Positions 45,989 through 56,183 of a DNA stretch of 64,000 bases are shown here, in pieces. A program made the translations under genes and the position numbers. Below the pieces are notes generated by a model that worked only from the letters and a program-made list of their open reading frames with translations, had not been told where the DNA came from and did not search any database. Within the stretch, counting starts at the first letter, position 1. Every line of letters starts with the position of its first letter. The stretch is from positions 2,542,001-2,606,000 of the forward strand of contig NBTC02000002.1 of the NCBI GenBank assembly GCA_002082245.2, in the 5' to 3' direction. This DNA comes from Yersinia enterocolitica (lineage in GTDB: Bacteria > Pseudomonadota > Gammaproteobacteria > Enterobacterales > Enterobacteriaceae).

Positions 45989-47899
45989 TTATTTTTTGTC
46001 TTTTACTTCTTCGAATTCGGCGTCTACCACGTCGTCTTCTTTCTTGGCACTGGTGTCACCAGCATCGCCGCCTGCGGCTGCTTGCTGCTGCTGAGCCATT
46101 TCTAGCAATTTGCCAGAAACCTGCACCAGAGCCTGAGTTTTCGCTTCAATTTCAGCTTTGTCTTCGCCTTTCAGAGCAGCTTCCAGCGCTTTCAAAGCAT
46201 CTTCGATCGCAGTTTTGTCTTCTGCTGGCAGTTTGTCGCCGGCTTCTTCCAACTGTTTACGGGTGCCGTGAATCAGATGGTCAGCCTGGTTGCGAGTCTG
46301 AACCAGTTCTTCAAACTTACGGTCTGCTTCTGCGTTAGCTTCTGCATCACGTACCATTTTCTGGATCTCTTCCTCGTTCAAACCAGAAGATGCCTTGATG
46401 GTTATCTTCTGCTCACGACCGGTATTCTTGTCTTTAGCAGACACATGCAGAATACCATCGGCGTCGATATCGAAAGTCACTTCGATTTGCGCCATACCGC
46501 GAGGAGCAGACTGGATACCGTCCAAATTGAACTGACCCAGAGACTTGTTATCCTGAGCACGTTTACGCTCCCCCTGAAGCACATGGATGGTTACCGCAGA
46601 CTGGTTGTCTTCTGCAGTAGAGAACACCTGGCTGTGCTTAGTTGGGATAGTGGTGTTTTTAGTGATAAGTGGGGTCATCACACCACCCATGGTTTCAATA
46701 CCCAGTGACAGTGGGGTAACGTCCAATAACAGAACGTCTTTCACTTCACCAGACAGAACACCACCCTGCACTGCCGCACCAATGGCTACAGCTTCATCTG
46801 GGTTAACGTCTTTGCGTGGTTCTTTACCGAAGAAATCAGCAACTTTCTTCTGAACCATTGGCATACGAGTCTGACCACCAACCAAGATAACGTCCTGGAT
46901 ATCGGAAACAGACAGGCCAGCATCTTGTAAAGCCACTTTCAGTGGTTCAATAGAACGATTAACCAAATCTTCTACCAGTGACTCCAATTTAGCGCGGGTC
47001 ACTTTGATGTTCATGTGTTTTGGACCGCTGCCATCAGCCGTGATATACGGCAGGTTAACGTCGGTCTGTTGAGCTGAAGACAGCTCGATTTTTGCTTTTT
47101 CAGCGGCTTCTTTCAGGCGCTGCATTGCCAGTGGATCGGTACGCAGATCCATACCCTGGTCTTTCTTGAATTCGTCAACCAGATAGTTGATCAGACGGCT
47201 ATCAAAGTCTTCACCACCCAAGTGAGTATCACCATTGGTTGCCAGAACTTCGAAGGTTTTTTCACCGTCAACTTCGTCGATTTCGATGATAGAGATATCG
47301 AAAGTACCACCACCGAGGTCATAAACCGCGATAGTACGGTTGCCGACTTCTTTGTCCAAACCGTAGGCCAGTGCCGCTGCGGTTGGTTCGTTGATGATAC
47401 GTTTTACTTCCAGACCGGCGATACGGCCAGCATCTTTCGTTGCCTGACGCTGAGCATCGTTGAAGTAAGCCGGTACAGTGATAACCGCTTCAGTTACTGG
47501 TTCACCCAGAAAATCTTCCGCTGTTTTCTTCATTTTCTTCAGAACTTCAGCAGAAATCTGTGGTGGTGCAACTTTCTGGCCTTTTACTTCAACCCAAGCA
47601 TCACCATTGTCGGCTGCCACGATTTTGTACGGCATGATATCTTTATCACGCTGCGCTTCTTCATCCTGGAAACGACGGCCAATCAAACGTTTGATGGCAA
47701 ACAGTGTGTTTTGTGGGTTAGTAATAGCCTGACGTTTAGCCGGTTGACCAACCAGAATCTCACCATCTTGGGTATAAGCGATGATAGAAGGCGTAGTACG
47801 GTCGCCTTCGCTGTTTTCCAGCACACGAGCTTTAGTGCCATCCATAATTGCTACACAAGAGTTGGTAGTACCCAAGTCGATACCAATAATTTTACCCAT
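45989..47899 (-). CDS. dnaK: Chaperone DnaK (Hsp70)
   Basis: The 636-residue protein has the ATPase domain motifs [30 protein letters not shown] and [15 protein letters not shown], then a substrate-binding domain and a lid ending in EFEEVKDKK. It is the central Hsp70 with DnaJ and GrpE. A heat-shock promoter lies 170 bases upstream at 48069-48094. Confidence 0.97.
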   Translation of the reverse strand: MGKIIGIDLGTTNSCVAIMDGTKARVLENSEGDRTTPSIIAYTQDGEILVGQPAKRQAITNPQNTLFAIKRLIGRRFQDEEAQRDKDIMPYKIVAADNGDAWVEVKGQKVAPPQISAEVLKKMKKTAEDFLGEPVTEAVITVPAYFNDAQRQATKDAGRIAGLEVKRIINEPTAAALAYGLDKEVGNRTIAVYDLGGGTFDISIIEIDEVDGEKTFEVLATNGDTHLGGEDFDSRLINYLVDEFKKDQGMDLRTDPLAMQRLKEAAEKAKIELSSAQQTDVNLPYITADGSGPKHMNIKVTRAKLESLVEDLVNRSIEPLKVALQDAGLSVSDIQDVILVGGQTRMPMVQKKVADFFGKEPRKDVNPDEAVAIGAAVQGGVLSGEVKDVLLLDVTPLSLGIETMGGVMTPLITKNTTIPTKHSQVFSTAEDNQSAVTIHVLQGERKRAQDNKSLGQFNLDGIQSAPRGMAQIEVTFDIDADGILHVSAKDKNTGREQKITIKASSGLNEEEIQKMVRDAEANAEADRKFEELVQTRNQADHLIHGTRKQLEEAGDKLPAEDKTAIEDALKALEAALKGEDKAEIEAKTQALVQVSGKLLEMAQQQQAAAGGDAGDTSAKKEDDVVDAEFEEVKDKK

Positions 47900-48068
47900 C
47901 TAAAACGCCTCCACTAAAAAGTCATATTCGGTCAAGTTACTAATCTATATGTGGGCGGATTGTTTGTTTTCAACTGCCCGTATTTTGTTAATCAATGTTT
48001 TCATGCCCAATATTTTACTGATGCATGTGTCCGCTGATCCACGATTAGTCCCTGCGGTTGGGAATAAG

Positions 48069-48094
48069 ATGGGGCCACGAAACGCAGCATCAAG
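48069..48094 (-). promoter_or_regulatory. Sigma-32 heat-shock promoter of dnaKJ
   Basis: On the minus strand CTTGAT (48094-48089) and CCCCAT (48074-48069) are 14 bases apart, preceded by CCC. This matches the heat-shock consensus CTTGAA-N12-15-CCCCAT with one mismatch. The remaining gap, 47900-48068 and 48095-48270, shows no other gene. Confidence 0.85.
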
Positions 48095-48270
48095 GGGGGA
48101 GATGAAAAAAAATTACTTTTTATCACCCTCGAGATCATTGTTTCCAACCGCGTGGATCATTATGATGCGGCGCGCACTGAGGGAATCGACGACTTTTTGG
48201 TCATTCAGGCGTTTGATACTTATTCGGATAACTATCCATTTTTTAGCATTCTGTTAATTGCAGAGGACTT

Positions 48271-48864
48271 ATGAACACCACCAAGTTGGCAAATCCTGGC
48301 CCGTTAGGCCTGATGGGTTTTGGGATGACAACCGTCTTGCTCAACCTACACAATGCAGGTTTCTTCCCCCTGACCTCTGTTATTTTGAGTATGGGGATTT
48401 TTTACGGCGGTCTGGCACAAATTCTGGCGGGTATGCTGGAATATAAGAAGGGTAATACTTTCGCGGCCACTGCATTTACCTCCTATGGCGCATTTTGGCT
48501 GAGCCTGGTCGGTTTGCTGATGTTACCTAAGATGGGTATGGCTGACGCAACTGATGCACAATTCCTCGGCGTTTATTTAGGTTTATGGGGCATCTTCACA
48601 CTGTTTATGTTCTTCGGGACTTTGCCCGCTAACCGTGCTTTGCAGTTTGTTTTCGGTAGCCTGACGCTGCTGTTTGCGCTGCTGGCCGTCGGTAACTTCA
48701 CCGGCAACCATTCACTGCTGGTGTTCGCCGGTTTCGAAGGCATCATTTGTGGTGCAAGTGCAATTTACCTGGCAATGGCAGAAGTATTGAACGAACAATA
48801 TGGCCGTACCGTATTGCCTATTGGTGAACCAAGCCCAACTTTACAAGCGCAACATGTAGTTTAA
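48271..48864 (+). CDS. satP: Acetate/succinate transporter SatP (YaaH family)
   Basis: The 197-residue protein has six transmembrane segments and the family signature [14 protein letters not shown] near the N-terminus (residues 8-21). The GPR1/FUN34/YaaH family moves acetate and succinate. AGAGGA lies six bases before the ATG. It is divergent from dnaK as in E. coli and is followed by its own terminator. Confidence 0.93.
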   Translation: MNTTKLANPGPLGLMGFGMTTVLLNLHNAGFFPLTSVILSMGIFYGGLAQILAGMLEYKKGNTFAATAFTSYGAFWLSLVGLLMLPKMGMADATDAQFLGVYLGLWGIFTLFMFFGTLPANRALQFVFGSLTLLFALLAVGNFTGNHSLLVFAGFEGIICGASAIYLAMAEVLNEQYGRTVLPIGEPSPTLQAQHVV

Positions 48865-48881
48865 TTAGGAAATTTAGATTT

Positions 48882-48920
48882 AAAGCCCCCTGGAGCATTC
48901 ATGTTTCAGGGGCTTTTTTA
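48882..48920 (+). terminator. Terminator of satP
   Basis: AAAGCCCC (48882-48889) pairs with GGGGCTTT (48909-48916), with a TTT extension. It lies 17 bases after the satP stop. Confidence 0.85.
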
Positions 48921-48953
48921 TGTTTACTTATTACGTCTAAAAAAATGGATTAC

Positions 48954-48982
48954 TTGATTAAAATTAGCATTACAAAATAATT
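48954..48982 (+). promoter_or_regulatory. Candidate promoter of the 816-residue secreted protein gene
   Basis: TTGATT (48954-48959) and ATAATT (48977-48982) are 17 bases apart in AT-rich DNA about 108 bases before the start. In such AT-rich sequence chance matches are common. Confidence 0.4.
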
Positions 48983-49089
48983 AAATAGAAGAATTAAAAT
49001 AGATAGAGTAAAGAAAAAACAAATCATATAACATCAAGATGAGGTAAGTAACATGAAACATTCAAGTTAATAGACTTAAGGGCTAGCCT

Positions 49090-51540
49090 ATGAGAATAGT
49101 CACAAAACTATTGATAAACGCTATATTAATAATATCAGAATCAGTCTATTCAAGTGAGGGGAAAGTCTGTTTTTATGAGCTAGCAGATTTTAGTGGGGAA
49201 TCATTTTGCTCAGCAGAGAATGAATCAATGTCTGCTTATAATGATGCATTCAATAATAAAATAGAATCAATTTCGGTCCCGCTGGGCATGATTGTAACCC
49301 TTTATGATGATATTGATCTTTCTGGTAAAAAAATAACATTAAAGAATGATATTAATCTACGGCAACTAAAATCATCAGGGTTTTATAAAAGAATAAAATC
49401 ATATCAAATAGCACCGGCAATCTGTTTTTATACAGAAGATCAGTTTCAGGGTGACACTACTTGTTTAGCATCCAATCAACAAATAGATTTTTATCACGAT
49501 ACAGAAAACATCCTTGAGTCGGACAGAGAAGTACTACCTATTCATAATGATAGTATTCAATCCATAACCATACCCCAAGGAATGATAGCAACAATCTACA
49601 AGAATGATAATTTCAATGCTCCTTTTTTTAAGTTAACAGAAAGCATTACTGATAATAGTTTAAAAGCACTGGAAATGAGTAATGCAATTACTAGCATCAA
49701 GGTAGCAGAAATAAAAGGCCTTAATTGTGATCAACAATGTGTCATTATAAATAGTTATACCATAAAAATCGCTAGTGTATTTAAAAAATACTGGAATGAT
49801 GAACGCTTGAAGAATAAGCAAATTTTATTGGTTTTTAATACTATGAATTTAGGCGAAGGTGATAATTATGTTCTATCGCTATTTAACGGCGCTAACATTA
49901 ACATTAATAATAGTAGAATTGAATTCTACAACAAAAAAATGAACACTAAGTTTTATTTTGAATATTATAAACGCAGCGACAACCTATCTTTCATTATACA
50001 AATGAAAAAAGATATTGTACAAGTACAATATATTCAAACATTGCGAAATAATTTAGTAAATATATCCCCAATAATTTTATTTGATTGGGATAATGGCATT
50101 AGTGCAACTCCAGAGATAGTAATAACCAACTACAATAAAGATAAACCTTTAGTTATCGCAAAAACCATACTTACCGCAGATACAGGAGATAAAGATTGGG
50201 AAAAAAGAGATTTAGTACAAACAAGTAAAATACTCTGTGCTTTTACTCCTTTTTTAAATATTTATAATTATATTGTTCGAGGTAAATGCCAACAATTGAA
50301 TAGCATTGTATTCAGTGCAGATGATTTTTTTAACCATAATACAAAAGGAAAAACATTACATATTGCCGGAAACAGCCCCCCACTAAAACCAAAGTCCGCC
50401 AAAGAAGAAGAGTTACAGATGCCTGATGATGTCGATAACTACATGACATTAACTTATATGGATAACAGCCAACGTAGACAATCTCTCAGTCTCCCAGCGG
50501 TAGCCAAAGCCTGCATGGTTTCGTTCCACTCGTTACTTAACTCTCGTCCAATACGTCAAATAAGGCCCCATTGTATTGATTGGACATTGGAAATTATGAC
50601 TGACTTTACCTTGTTGTTTGGTAATAGCTTAGCAACCTGGAATACTGCATTTTTTGGCCAAATAGTAGATTCAATAATAAGAACAGGAAGTACCGGCGTC
50701 ACCGTCGAACATGCAGCAGTAGAAAATAGGTTCATCCATGCTATAACAGAAAAAATAACCGATAGAACCACTAATAATGCCTTTGCCGATATTAAAACCG
50801 CTTTTGATTATGCTCAGCTTAGTTATATATCTTACAGTTCTGTTTCTTCATCTAATGAATCACCATCACAGGTGGAGCTCTTACCATTAGGCATTTATGA
50901 GTTGTTATTAGAGACTTTCGTCTTTAGACCGACGACTCCAATAATCATTTCACAAGGTGAACCCGTCGAGCAAACTGAATTGGAATTCGAAATAGAAGTG
51001 CTCCCAACACCAACCCCCGAGGAGGAGGAAAAACTTTCAGGTGTAGCAGTGAGTAATGCCCAAGCGATGCGGAAAAAGCTGAAAGAAACCATTACTCACT
51101 GGGAGCAGCAGTATGACCGAAGTTACCCCGACCTCGCTGCTAGTGCAGATGCAGCTACAGATGAAATGAATGATGCCCGCATAAAACTGCTTCGTGCAGG
51201 AAATATTGTGACGGGTATTATCAATCGAAGGCTCACTCTTCATCGCCCCAGTGAAATATATGTAATTGTTAAACTGCAGGGAAGAGTTATCGCGATAGTA
51301 CTTGCTGACCGTTTTAATAACCTGGATGAAGTTGAACTGGTCGCATCTGCAACCCTGCCAGACTATGTCTTATTTCCCGGCCGAGAAGGAACCGTAAGAG
51401 GTGCTGGTACAGCGGCAGTCAGAGAACTGAGCCGATATTTACAACAACAGGGTGCTCGTACATTGTACTCTGAAGTCATTTCTCAACCTTCTGCTCGCGT
51501 CAAACAGAAGGTCGGCTTTAATTTTAAGAATGAATTTTAA
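49090..51540 (+). CDS. Probable secreted protein: two beta/gamma-crystallin-like units and a GNAT-like C-terminal domain
   Basis: The 816-residue protein belongs to no family I can name. Residues 1-20 form a likely signal peptide. Residues 25-107 and 110-206 look like beta/gamma-crystallin domains, each with CFY-type starts and Greek-key repeats; the calcium motifs (NNKIES, NDSIQS, SNAITS) keep the final Ser but deviate elsewhere. Residues 207-635 are unassigned. A Pro/Glu-rich linker (LPTPTPEEEEK, about 638-648) leads to a helical stretch and then residues 715-816, which resemble a GNAT acetyltransferase: strands IYVIVK and IAIVLAD, an acetyl-CoA-like loop RGAGTAA (770-776), and a final SARVKQKVGF. 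The gene is AT-rich (27% GC in one hand-counted block near 49890) against 53% near 51150, unlike its neighbours, so acquisition by transfer is likely. It sits alone, with its own terminator and no recognisable immunity gene. A host- or rival-directed effector is possible but unproven. Confidence 0.85.
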   Translation: MRIVTKLLINAILIISESVYSSEGKVCFYELADFSGESFCSAENESMSAYNDAFNNKIESISVPLGMIVTLYDDIDLSGKKITLKNDINLRQLKSSGFYKRIKSYQIAPAICFYTEDQFQGDTTCLASNQQIDFYHDTENILESDREVLPIHNDSIQSITIPQGMIATIYKNDNFNAPFFKLTESITDNSLKALEMSNAITSIKVAEIKGLNCDQQCVIINSYTIKIASVFKKYWNDERLKNKQILLVFNTMNLGEGDNYVLSLFNGANININNSRIEFYNKKMNTKFYFEYYKRSDNLSFIIQMKKDIVQVQYIQTLRNNLVNISPIILFDWDNGISATPEIVITNYNKDKPLVIAKTILTADTGDKDWEKRDLVQTSKILCAFTPFLNIYNYIVRGKCQQLNSIVFSADDFFNHNTKGKTLHIAGNSPPLKPKSAKEEELQMPDDVDNYMTLTYMDNSQRRQSLSLPAVAKACMVSFHSLLNSRPIRQIRPHCIDWTLEIMTDFTLLFGNSLATWNTAFFGQIVDSIIRTGSTGVTVEHAAVENRFIHAITEKITDRTTNNAFADIKTAFDYAQLSYISYSSVSSSNESPSQVELLPLGIYELLLETFVFRPTTPIIISQGEPVEQTELEFEIEVLPTPTPEEEEKLSGVAVSNAQAMRKKLKETITHWEQQYDRSYPDLAASADAATDEMNDARIKLLRAGNIVTGIINRRLTLHRPSEIYVIVKLQGRVIAIVLADRFNNLDEVELVASATLPDYVLFPGREGTVRGAGTAAVRELSRYLQQQGARTLYSEVISQPSARVKQKVGFNFKNEF

Positions 51541-51552
51541 ACTATATGGGTC

Positions 51553-51586
51553 AAAAAATAGCCCATAAATTGTATGGGCTATTTTT
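51553..51586. terminator. Bidirectional terminator between the secreted-protein gene and the MFS gene
   Basis: AAAATAGCCCATA and TATGGGCTATTTT form a long stem with a five-base loop, flanked by A and T runs. It serves two converging genes. Confidence 0.9.
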
Positions 51587-51613
51587 GAAGATGAGATCTA
51601 TTTACCCGCTCTC

Positions 51614-52981
51614 TTACTCAACCAAAACCTTCTTTGGCAGATGCACTTTCACATCGCTATTAATATCATTACGCAGATAAATCCCCAGCAACAATCCTAC
51701 CAGCGATAACAACAGCATGTAATAGGCCGGGGCCATCGGTGTCATTTTCATTAATAGGGTCACCACAATCGGTGTCAGACCACCAAAAATGGCATAGGCC
51801 ACATTGTAAGAGAAGGATATCCCGGTAAAACGGACCTCTGCTGGGAATGCACGGACCATCACATAAGGTACCGCACCGACAATGCCGACACAAAATCCAG
51901 CCATCATATAATGCGTAATGAGTTGAGTTGGATCAGTTAAATTAGTGTGGTAGAACGACCATGTCGATGCCGCCAACATCAGGCTGCCAACGATAAAGGT
52001 TTTACTGGCACCAAAGCGGTCAATGACCAGCCCGGCAATCACGCAGCCACACACCAGTGCGACAATCGCCAAACTATTGGCCTGCAATGCCAGCGCGGGC
52101 AGTACACCGAACTGCTTTTGTAAATACGTCGGGGTCATCAGGATAACCACCACGATCCCGGCAGAGAGCAACCAGGTCAACAGCATGGAAACAAACACTT
52201 CTTTCTTATGGTTAACCACGACAGATTTCAGTGGCAACTCATCAGCTAAAGTTTTACGTGCCTGCATCTCTTTAAAAATAGGTGTTTCTTGCAACCAACG
52301 GCGCAGATACATCGCGAACAGACCAAAAATCCCCCCCAGGAAGAATGGCACGCGCCAGCCACCGTCTAAGATGGCTTGATGACTTAAGGCGGTATTCATA
52401 GCAGTAGCCACCAGCGACCCCAGCAAGATCCCCGCAGTCAGGCCCGCCGTTAACGTACCGCAGGCAATCCCAATGCGCCGACGCGGTACATGTTCAGCCA
52501 CGAAAACCCATGCTCCGGGGACTTCACCGCCAATTGCCGCACCTTGTAACACACGCATCAAGAGCAGCAGTAATGGGGCCGCGATACCAATCGAAGCATA
52601 AGTCGGCAACATACCGATCGCCAGTGTAGGTAAAGCCATTAACAGAATACTGAGAGTAAACATTTTCTTACGGCCAACCAGGTCGCCAAAATGCGCCATG
52701 ATGATACCGCCCAGTGGGCGGGCCAGATAACCGGCCGCAAAAATACCGAATGTCTGCACCTGGCGCAGCCACTCAGGCATATCTACCGGGAAGAAAAGAT
52801 CGCCGATAACCGCAGCAAAGAAGACGAAAATAATGAAGTCATAAAATTCCAAAGCGCCCCCTAATGCAGCCAGAGTGAGCGTTTTATAATCTTGCTTATT
52901 CAATCGACGGTTAGGATTATGCTCTTGAGCAACATGAGGTTGCGATAAGTCGACTTGAGATGAATTGTGTTCTTGAGACAT
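51614..52981 (-). CDS. MFS transporter, metabolite:H+ symporter (ProP/KgtP-like) family
   Basis: The 455-residue protein has about twelve transmembrane helices. The motif GDLVGRKKMF (loop 2-3, near residue 108) and GGEVPGAWVFVAEHVPRRRIG are typical of the MHS family. The N-terminus (to about residue 30) is hydrophilic. The family carries compatible solutes, dicarboxylates or shikimate-like acids, so the substrate cannot be assigned. In E. coli this position near mog does not hold such a gene. It converges with the secreted-protein gene. Confidence 0.85.
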   Translation of the reverse strand: MSQEHNSSQVDLSQPHVAQEHNPNRRLNKQDYKTLTLAALGGALEFYDFIIFVFFAAVIGDLFFPVDMPEWLRQVQTFGIFAAGYLARPLGGIIMAHFGDLVGRKKMFTLSILLMALPTLAIGMLPTYASIGIAAPLLLLLMRVLQGAAIGGEVPGAWVFVAEHVPRRRIGIACGTLTAGLTAGILLGSLVATAMNTALSHQAILDGGWRVPFFLGGIFGLFAMYLRRWLQETPIFKEMQARKTLADELPLKSVVVNHKKEVFVSMLLTWLLSAGIVVVILMTPTYLQKQFGVLPALALQANSLAIVALVCGCVIAGLVIDRFGASKTFIVGSLMLAASTWSFYHTNLTDPTQLITHYMMAGFCVGIVGAVPYVMVRAFPAEVRFTGISFSYNVAYAIFGGLTPIVVTLLMKMTPMAPAYYMLLLSLVGLLLGIYLRNDINSDVKVHLPKKVLVE

Positions 52982-53109
52982 ATGACACCGTAATAAACCA
53001 GAGTTGGGGAAGAAAAATATTTTCAGCTTTTTGTAAAATTAATAGGACTATACCGTACAAAATTCCCCACACGGTTAGAATGGTGCCTTATGTTGTAAAA
53101 AATTTTAAT

Positions 53110-53697
53110 TTAGTTTTTTATATCGATAATGGCATTCTTCGGGCGAAAAGCCGCTACCACTTCAGCATTGGTCTCTATATAAGGCCCGTCCAGTAGTTGA
53201 ATGCAATAAGGCACACTGGCAAAGATACCGGGGACGACCACTTTCGATTCAGCATCTTTAACCCCTTCAAGGGTTTCTTTGATAGATTTAGGTTGCCCCG
53301 GTAAGTTGATAATCAATGCTTGCTTACGGATAACCCCTACCTGACGGGATAAAATAGCAGTGGGAACGAAATGTAAGCTAATTTGGCGCATTTGTTCGCC
53401 AAAACCAGGCATCTGCCGATCCGCGATTGCCAGCGTGGCATCAGGGGTAACATCACGTCTTGCCGGGCCGGTACCGCCAGTGGTCAGCACCAAGTGGCAG
53501 CCCATTTCATCGACTAACTCACACAATGTCTGCTCAATCAGAGTTTGCTCATCGGGGATAAGGCGAGTTTCTATTTCAAAAGGGGTGGTTAACGCACTTG
53601 CCAGCCACTCTTCCAGCGCCGGAATGCCTTTATCTTGATATACCCCACTCGACGCCCGATCAGAGACGGAGACTAAACCTATACGTAATGTATTCAT
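53110..53697 (-). CDS. mog: Molybdopterin adenylyltransferase Mog
   Basis: The 195-residue enzyme adenylates molybdopterin before molybdenum insertion. The family core TTGGTGPARRDVTPDAT is near residue 70, and LVSVSDRASSGVYQDKGIP near the N-terminus is nearly the E. coli sequence. It is close to talB as in E. coli. Confidence 0.95.
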   Translation of the reverse strand: MNTLRIGLVSVSDRASSGVYQDKGIPALEEWLASALTTPFEIETRLIPDEQTLIEQTLCELVDEMGCHLVLTTGGTGPARRDVTPDATLAIADRQMPGFGEQMRQISLHFVPTAILSRQVGVIRKQALIINLPGQPKSIKETLEGVKDAESKVVVPGIFASVPYCIQLLDGPYIETNAEVVAAFRPKNAIIDIKN

Positions 53698-53801
53698 GCG
53701 ACTACCTCGACGAAATGCCTGTTATCCAGGGCGAATAATAGCATATCCAACGTAATTAGCGTGGGGGTAGGCGCGCAAACCTGCCTGGTTAACGGGCAAT
53801 A

Positions 53802-53827
53802 AAAAAGGCGGCTTACGCCACCTTTTA
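53802..53827 (-). terminator. Terminator of talB
   Basis: On the minus strand AAAGGTGGC pairs with GCCGCCTTT (one G-U) around GTAA, followed by a U-rich run. It lies 19 bases after the talB stop. Confidence 0.88.
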
Positions 53828-53845
53828 TCTGACACACAACTCGAA

Positions 53846-54799
53846 TTACAGCAGGTCAGAGATCATTTTCTCAAGCTTGCCTTGGTCGATAGCAAACTTA
53901 CGGATACCGTCAGCCAGTTTATCGATAGCCATTGGATCCTGATTATGCTGCCAGTAGAACTCAGCTTCAGTCAGTGGTGCAGGCTTCGCCTGAACGTCAC
54001 CGGTATAAGCGAGTTTACGCTCGATCGGGCCTTCGCTTTCTGCCAGTTCTTTCAGCAGAGAAGGTGCGATAGTCAGGCGATCACAACCCGCCAGCTCAAT
54101 GATTTCGCCCAGATTACGGAAGCTTGCGCCCATCACCACAGTGCTATAACCGTGTTTTTTGTAATACTGATAAATCTCGGTTACTGAAACGACACCTGGA
54201 TCTTCGTGTGGCGCGAACTCTTTTTTGTCGCCATTGGCTTTGTACCAGTCAAGAATACGGCCAACAAACGGTGAAATCAGGAACACACCCGCTTCAGCAC
54301 AAGCACGCGCCTGAGCGAAGGAGAACAGCAGAGTCAGGTTACAGTTAATGCCTTCTTTTTCCAGTTGTTCCGCAGCACGGATACCCTGCCAGGTCGAGGC
54401 CAGTTTGATCAGAATACGATCATTGCTGATGCCAGCTTCGTTATACAGTTTAATCAGGCGCTTGGCTTTTGCCACGCTGGCAACGGTGTCATAGGAAAGA
54501 CGAGCATCAACTTCGGTAGAAATGCGCCCTGGGATCAGTTTCAGAATTTCCAAACCGATATTCACAGCCAATTTGTCAGTGGCATCAACAATCTGCTGAG
54601 CATGGTCACTGCTTTGCTCGCGTGCCCAAGCAATGGCTTCATCGATCAGTTTGCGATATTCAGGAATTTGAGCCGCATTCAGGATAAGTGATGGGTTAGT
54701 GGTTGCATCTTGCGGCTGGTACAGCTTCATTGCCGCGATATCCCCGGTATCTGCTACTACTGTGGTAATTTGACGTAGGGAAGTAAGTTTATCGGTCAT
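53846..54799 (-). CDS. talB: Transaldolase B
   Basis: The 317-residue enzyme belongs to the non-oxidative pentose phosphate pathway, exchanging dihydroxyacetone units between sedoheptulose-7-phosphate and glyceraldehyde-3-phosphate. The Schiff-base lysine is Lys132 in RILIKLAST, the same number as in E. coli. ATG 54799 ([10 protein letters not shown]) gives exactly the family length; an in-frame ATG 18 codons upstream would add a peptide with no homology I know. Confidence 0.96.
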   Translation of the reverse strand: MTDKLTSLRQITTVVADTGDIAAMKLYQPQDATTNPSLILNAAQIPEYRKLIDEAIAWAREQSSDHAQQIVDATDKLAVNIGLEILKLIPGRISTEVDARLSYDTVASVAKAKRLIKLYNEAGISNDRILIKLASTWQGIRAAEQLEKEGINCNLTLLFSFAQARACAEAGVFLISPFVGRILDWYKANGDKKEFAPHEDPGVVSVTEIYQYYKKHGYSTVVMGASFRNLGEIIELAGCDRLTIAPSLLKELAESEGPIERKLAYTGDVQAKPAPLTEAEFYWQHNQDPMAIDKLADGIRKFAIDQGKLEKMISDLL

Positions 54800-55260
54800 G
54801 TTGTCGTTTCTCGTCGTTTGTGCATGAACTTTTGGCATGTCAAAACTGTTCATTTCCTAAAGAACGCATGTTCTCAAGAATCTGTTTTCTCAAGCTGCTT
54901 TCTGCTCTTTCGAAATGTTAGCCATTTCGCAATAGTGGCTATCTGGACGCACTGCCTTGTCTTGATAATAACATGCGTAAGCCTTGGTGCAAGGCAGTTA
55001 AACTGATTAAAAAAAGCGCAAAGACACGCTTTTTGCTTAGCAACCGTTTTCGCCGTGCAAAACAGCCAGAAACCGGTTGGTTAATAGCAATTTCGTCCAT
55101 TCTTATCGTGCTGAGACGATTTAGCCAAGCTCTATCATCGCTGACAACCCTACAACGTCATGTCCGATGGGGATACCTATCTTAGCAATCGCCCAATCTT
55201 TTTTTTTGCTGACGTGCGCTTTTTGCTACAGTGTCTCATCTGGATTAACAGGATATCGTT
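54800..55260. other. talB-yaaA intergenic region
   Basis: This 461-base divergent gap holds no protein gene. A minus-strand hairpin with a strong U-run (AAAAAGCG 55011-55018 with CGCTTTTT 55027-55034) lies upstream of talB, and a second stem CAACCG-TTT/AAA-CGGTTG-like (55041-55079) is next to it. They could end a short RNA starting near 55112 (TTGTCA at 55147-55142; weak -10). Elsewhere nothing recognisable is seen. Confidence 0.5.
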
Positions 55261-56037
55261 ATGCTTATTATTATCTCTCCGGCTAAAACCCTTGATTATC
55301 AAAGTCCATTAGCGACCAAGAAGTTTACTCAGCCTGAAATGTTGGATAAGTCACAAGCGCTTATTGAGATTTGTCGTGAGCTGACGCCAGCCCAAATCAG
55401 CAGTCTGATGGGGATTAGCGACAAGCTGGCCGGTTTAAATGCTGCCCGCTTTAGCGACTGGCAGCCTGATTTTACCCCAGACAATGCACGTCAGGCGATT
55501 TTGGCTTTTAAAGGTGATGTCTATACCGGCATGCAAGCACAGAATTTCAGCGCCGCCGATTTTGATTTTGCGCAAAAGCATTTGCGTATGCTTTCTGGCT
55601 TGTACGGCCTGTTACGCCCGCTGGATTTAATGCAACCTTACCGCCTGGAGATGGGGATTAAGTTGGCTAATCCCCACGGCAAAGATCTCTATTCGTTCTG
55701 GGGTGACCAGATAACTGAAAAACTGAATCAGGCATTGACGCAGCAAGGTGATAATGTGCTGATTAATCTGGCTTCTGATGAATATTTTAAAGCTGTTAAA
55801 CCGGCCAGCCTGGCAGGTTCACTGATTAAACCGGTATTTTTAGATGAGAAAAACGGTAAATACAAAATCATCAGTTTCTATGCCAAGAAAGCCCGTGGCC
55901 TGATGAGCCGCTTTATCATCCAGAATAAGTTAACCAAACCAGAACAACTGGTTGATTTCAATCTGGAAGGCTATGAGTTTGATATCGGGCTGTCGGCAAA
56001 AAATGAACTGGTGTTTAAGCGCGCTGAGCAGTTTTAA
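55261..56037 (+). CDS. yaaA: Peroxide stress protein YaaA
   Basis: The 258-residue DUF328/UPF0246 protein starts [17 protein letters not shown] and has [20 protein letters not shown] and [14 protein letters not shown]. In E. coli YaaA is OxyR-induced, binds DNA and limits intracellular free iron during peroxide stress. It converges with thrC. Confidence 0.94.
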   Translation: MLIIISPAKTLDYQSPLATKKFTQPEMLDKSQALIEICRELTPAQISSLMGISDKLAGLNAARFSDWQPDFTPDNARQAILAFKGDVYTGMQAQNFSAADFDFAQKHLRMLSGLYGLLRPLDLMQPYRLEMGIKLANPHGKDLYSFWGDQITEKLNQALTQQGDNVLINLASDEYFKAVKPASLAGSLIKPVFLDEKNGKYKIISFYAKKARGLMSRFIIQNKLTKPEQLVDFNLEGYEFDIGLSAKNELVFKRAEQF

Positions 56038-56059
56038 CAACGTCAAGTAGAAAAAGCAT

Positions 56060-56182
56060 TACCCTAAGTAATTGGTGTTGCAGCTAGGCAGCAAACGGGC
56101 ACATCCCGAATCACTTACTCAAGTAAGTGATTCGGGTGAGTGAGAGCGGCTAACAACGCTGCAACACCAAGTAAGACGGGTA
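56060..56182. repeat. ERIC element between yaaA and thrC
   Basis: Ends TACCCTAAGTAATTGG and AAGTAAGACGGGTA are recognisable. The core has two perfect 15-base arms (56105-56119 and 56122-56136) around CA. The element stops one base before the thrC stop codon complement, so it could form a hairpin at the end of both converging transcripts; no other terminator is seen. Confidence 0.9.
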
Positions 56183-56183
56183 A

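Noticed and set aside
47222..47917. 231-codon plus-strand open frame opposite dnaK
   Set aside because: Antisense shadow of dnaK, a known artefact; no ribosome-binding site or recognisable family.
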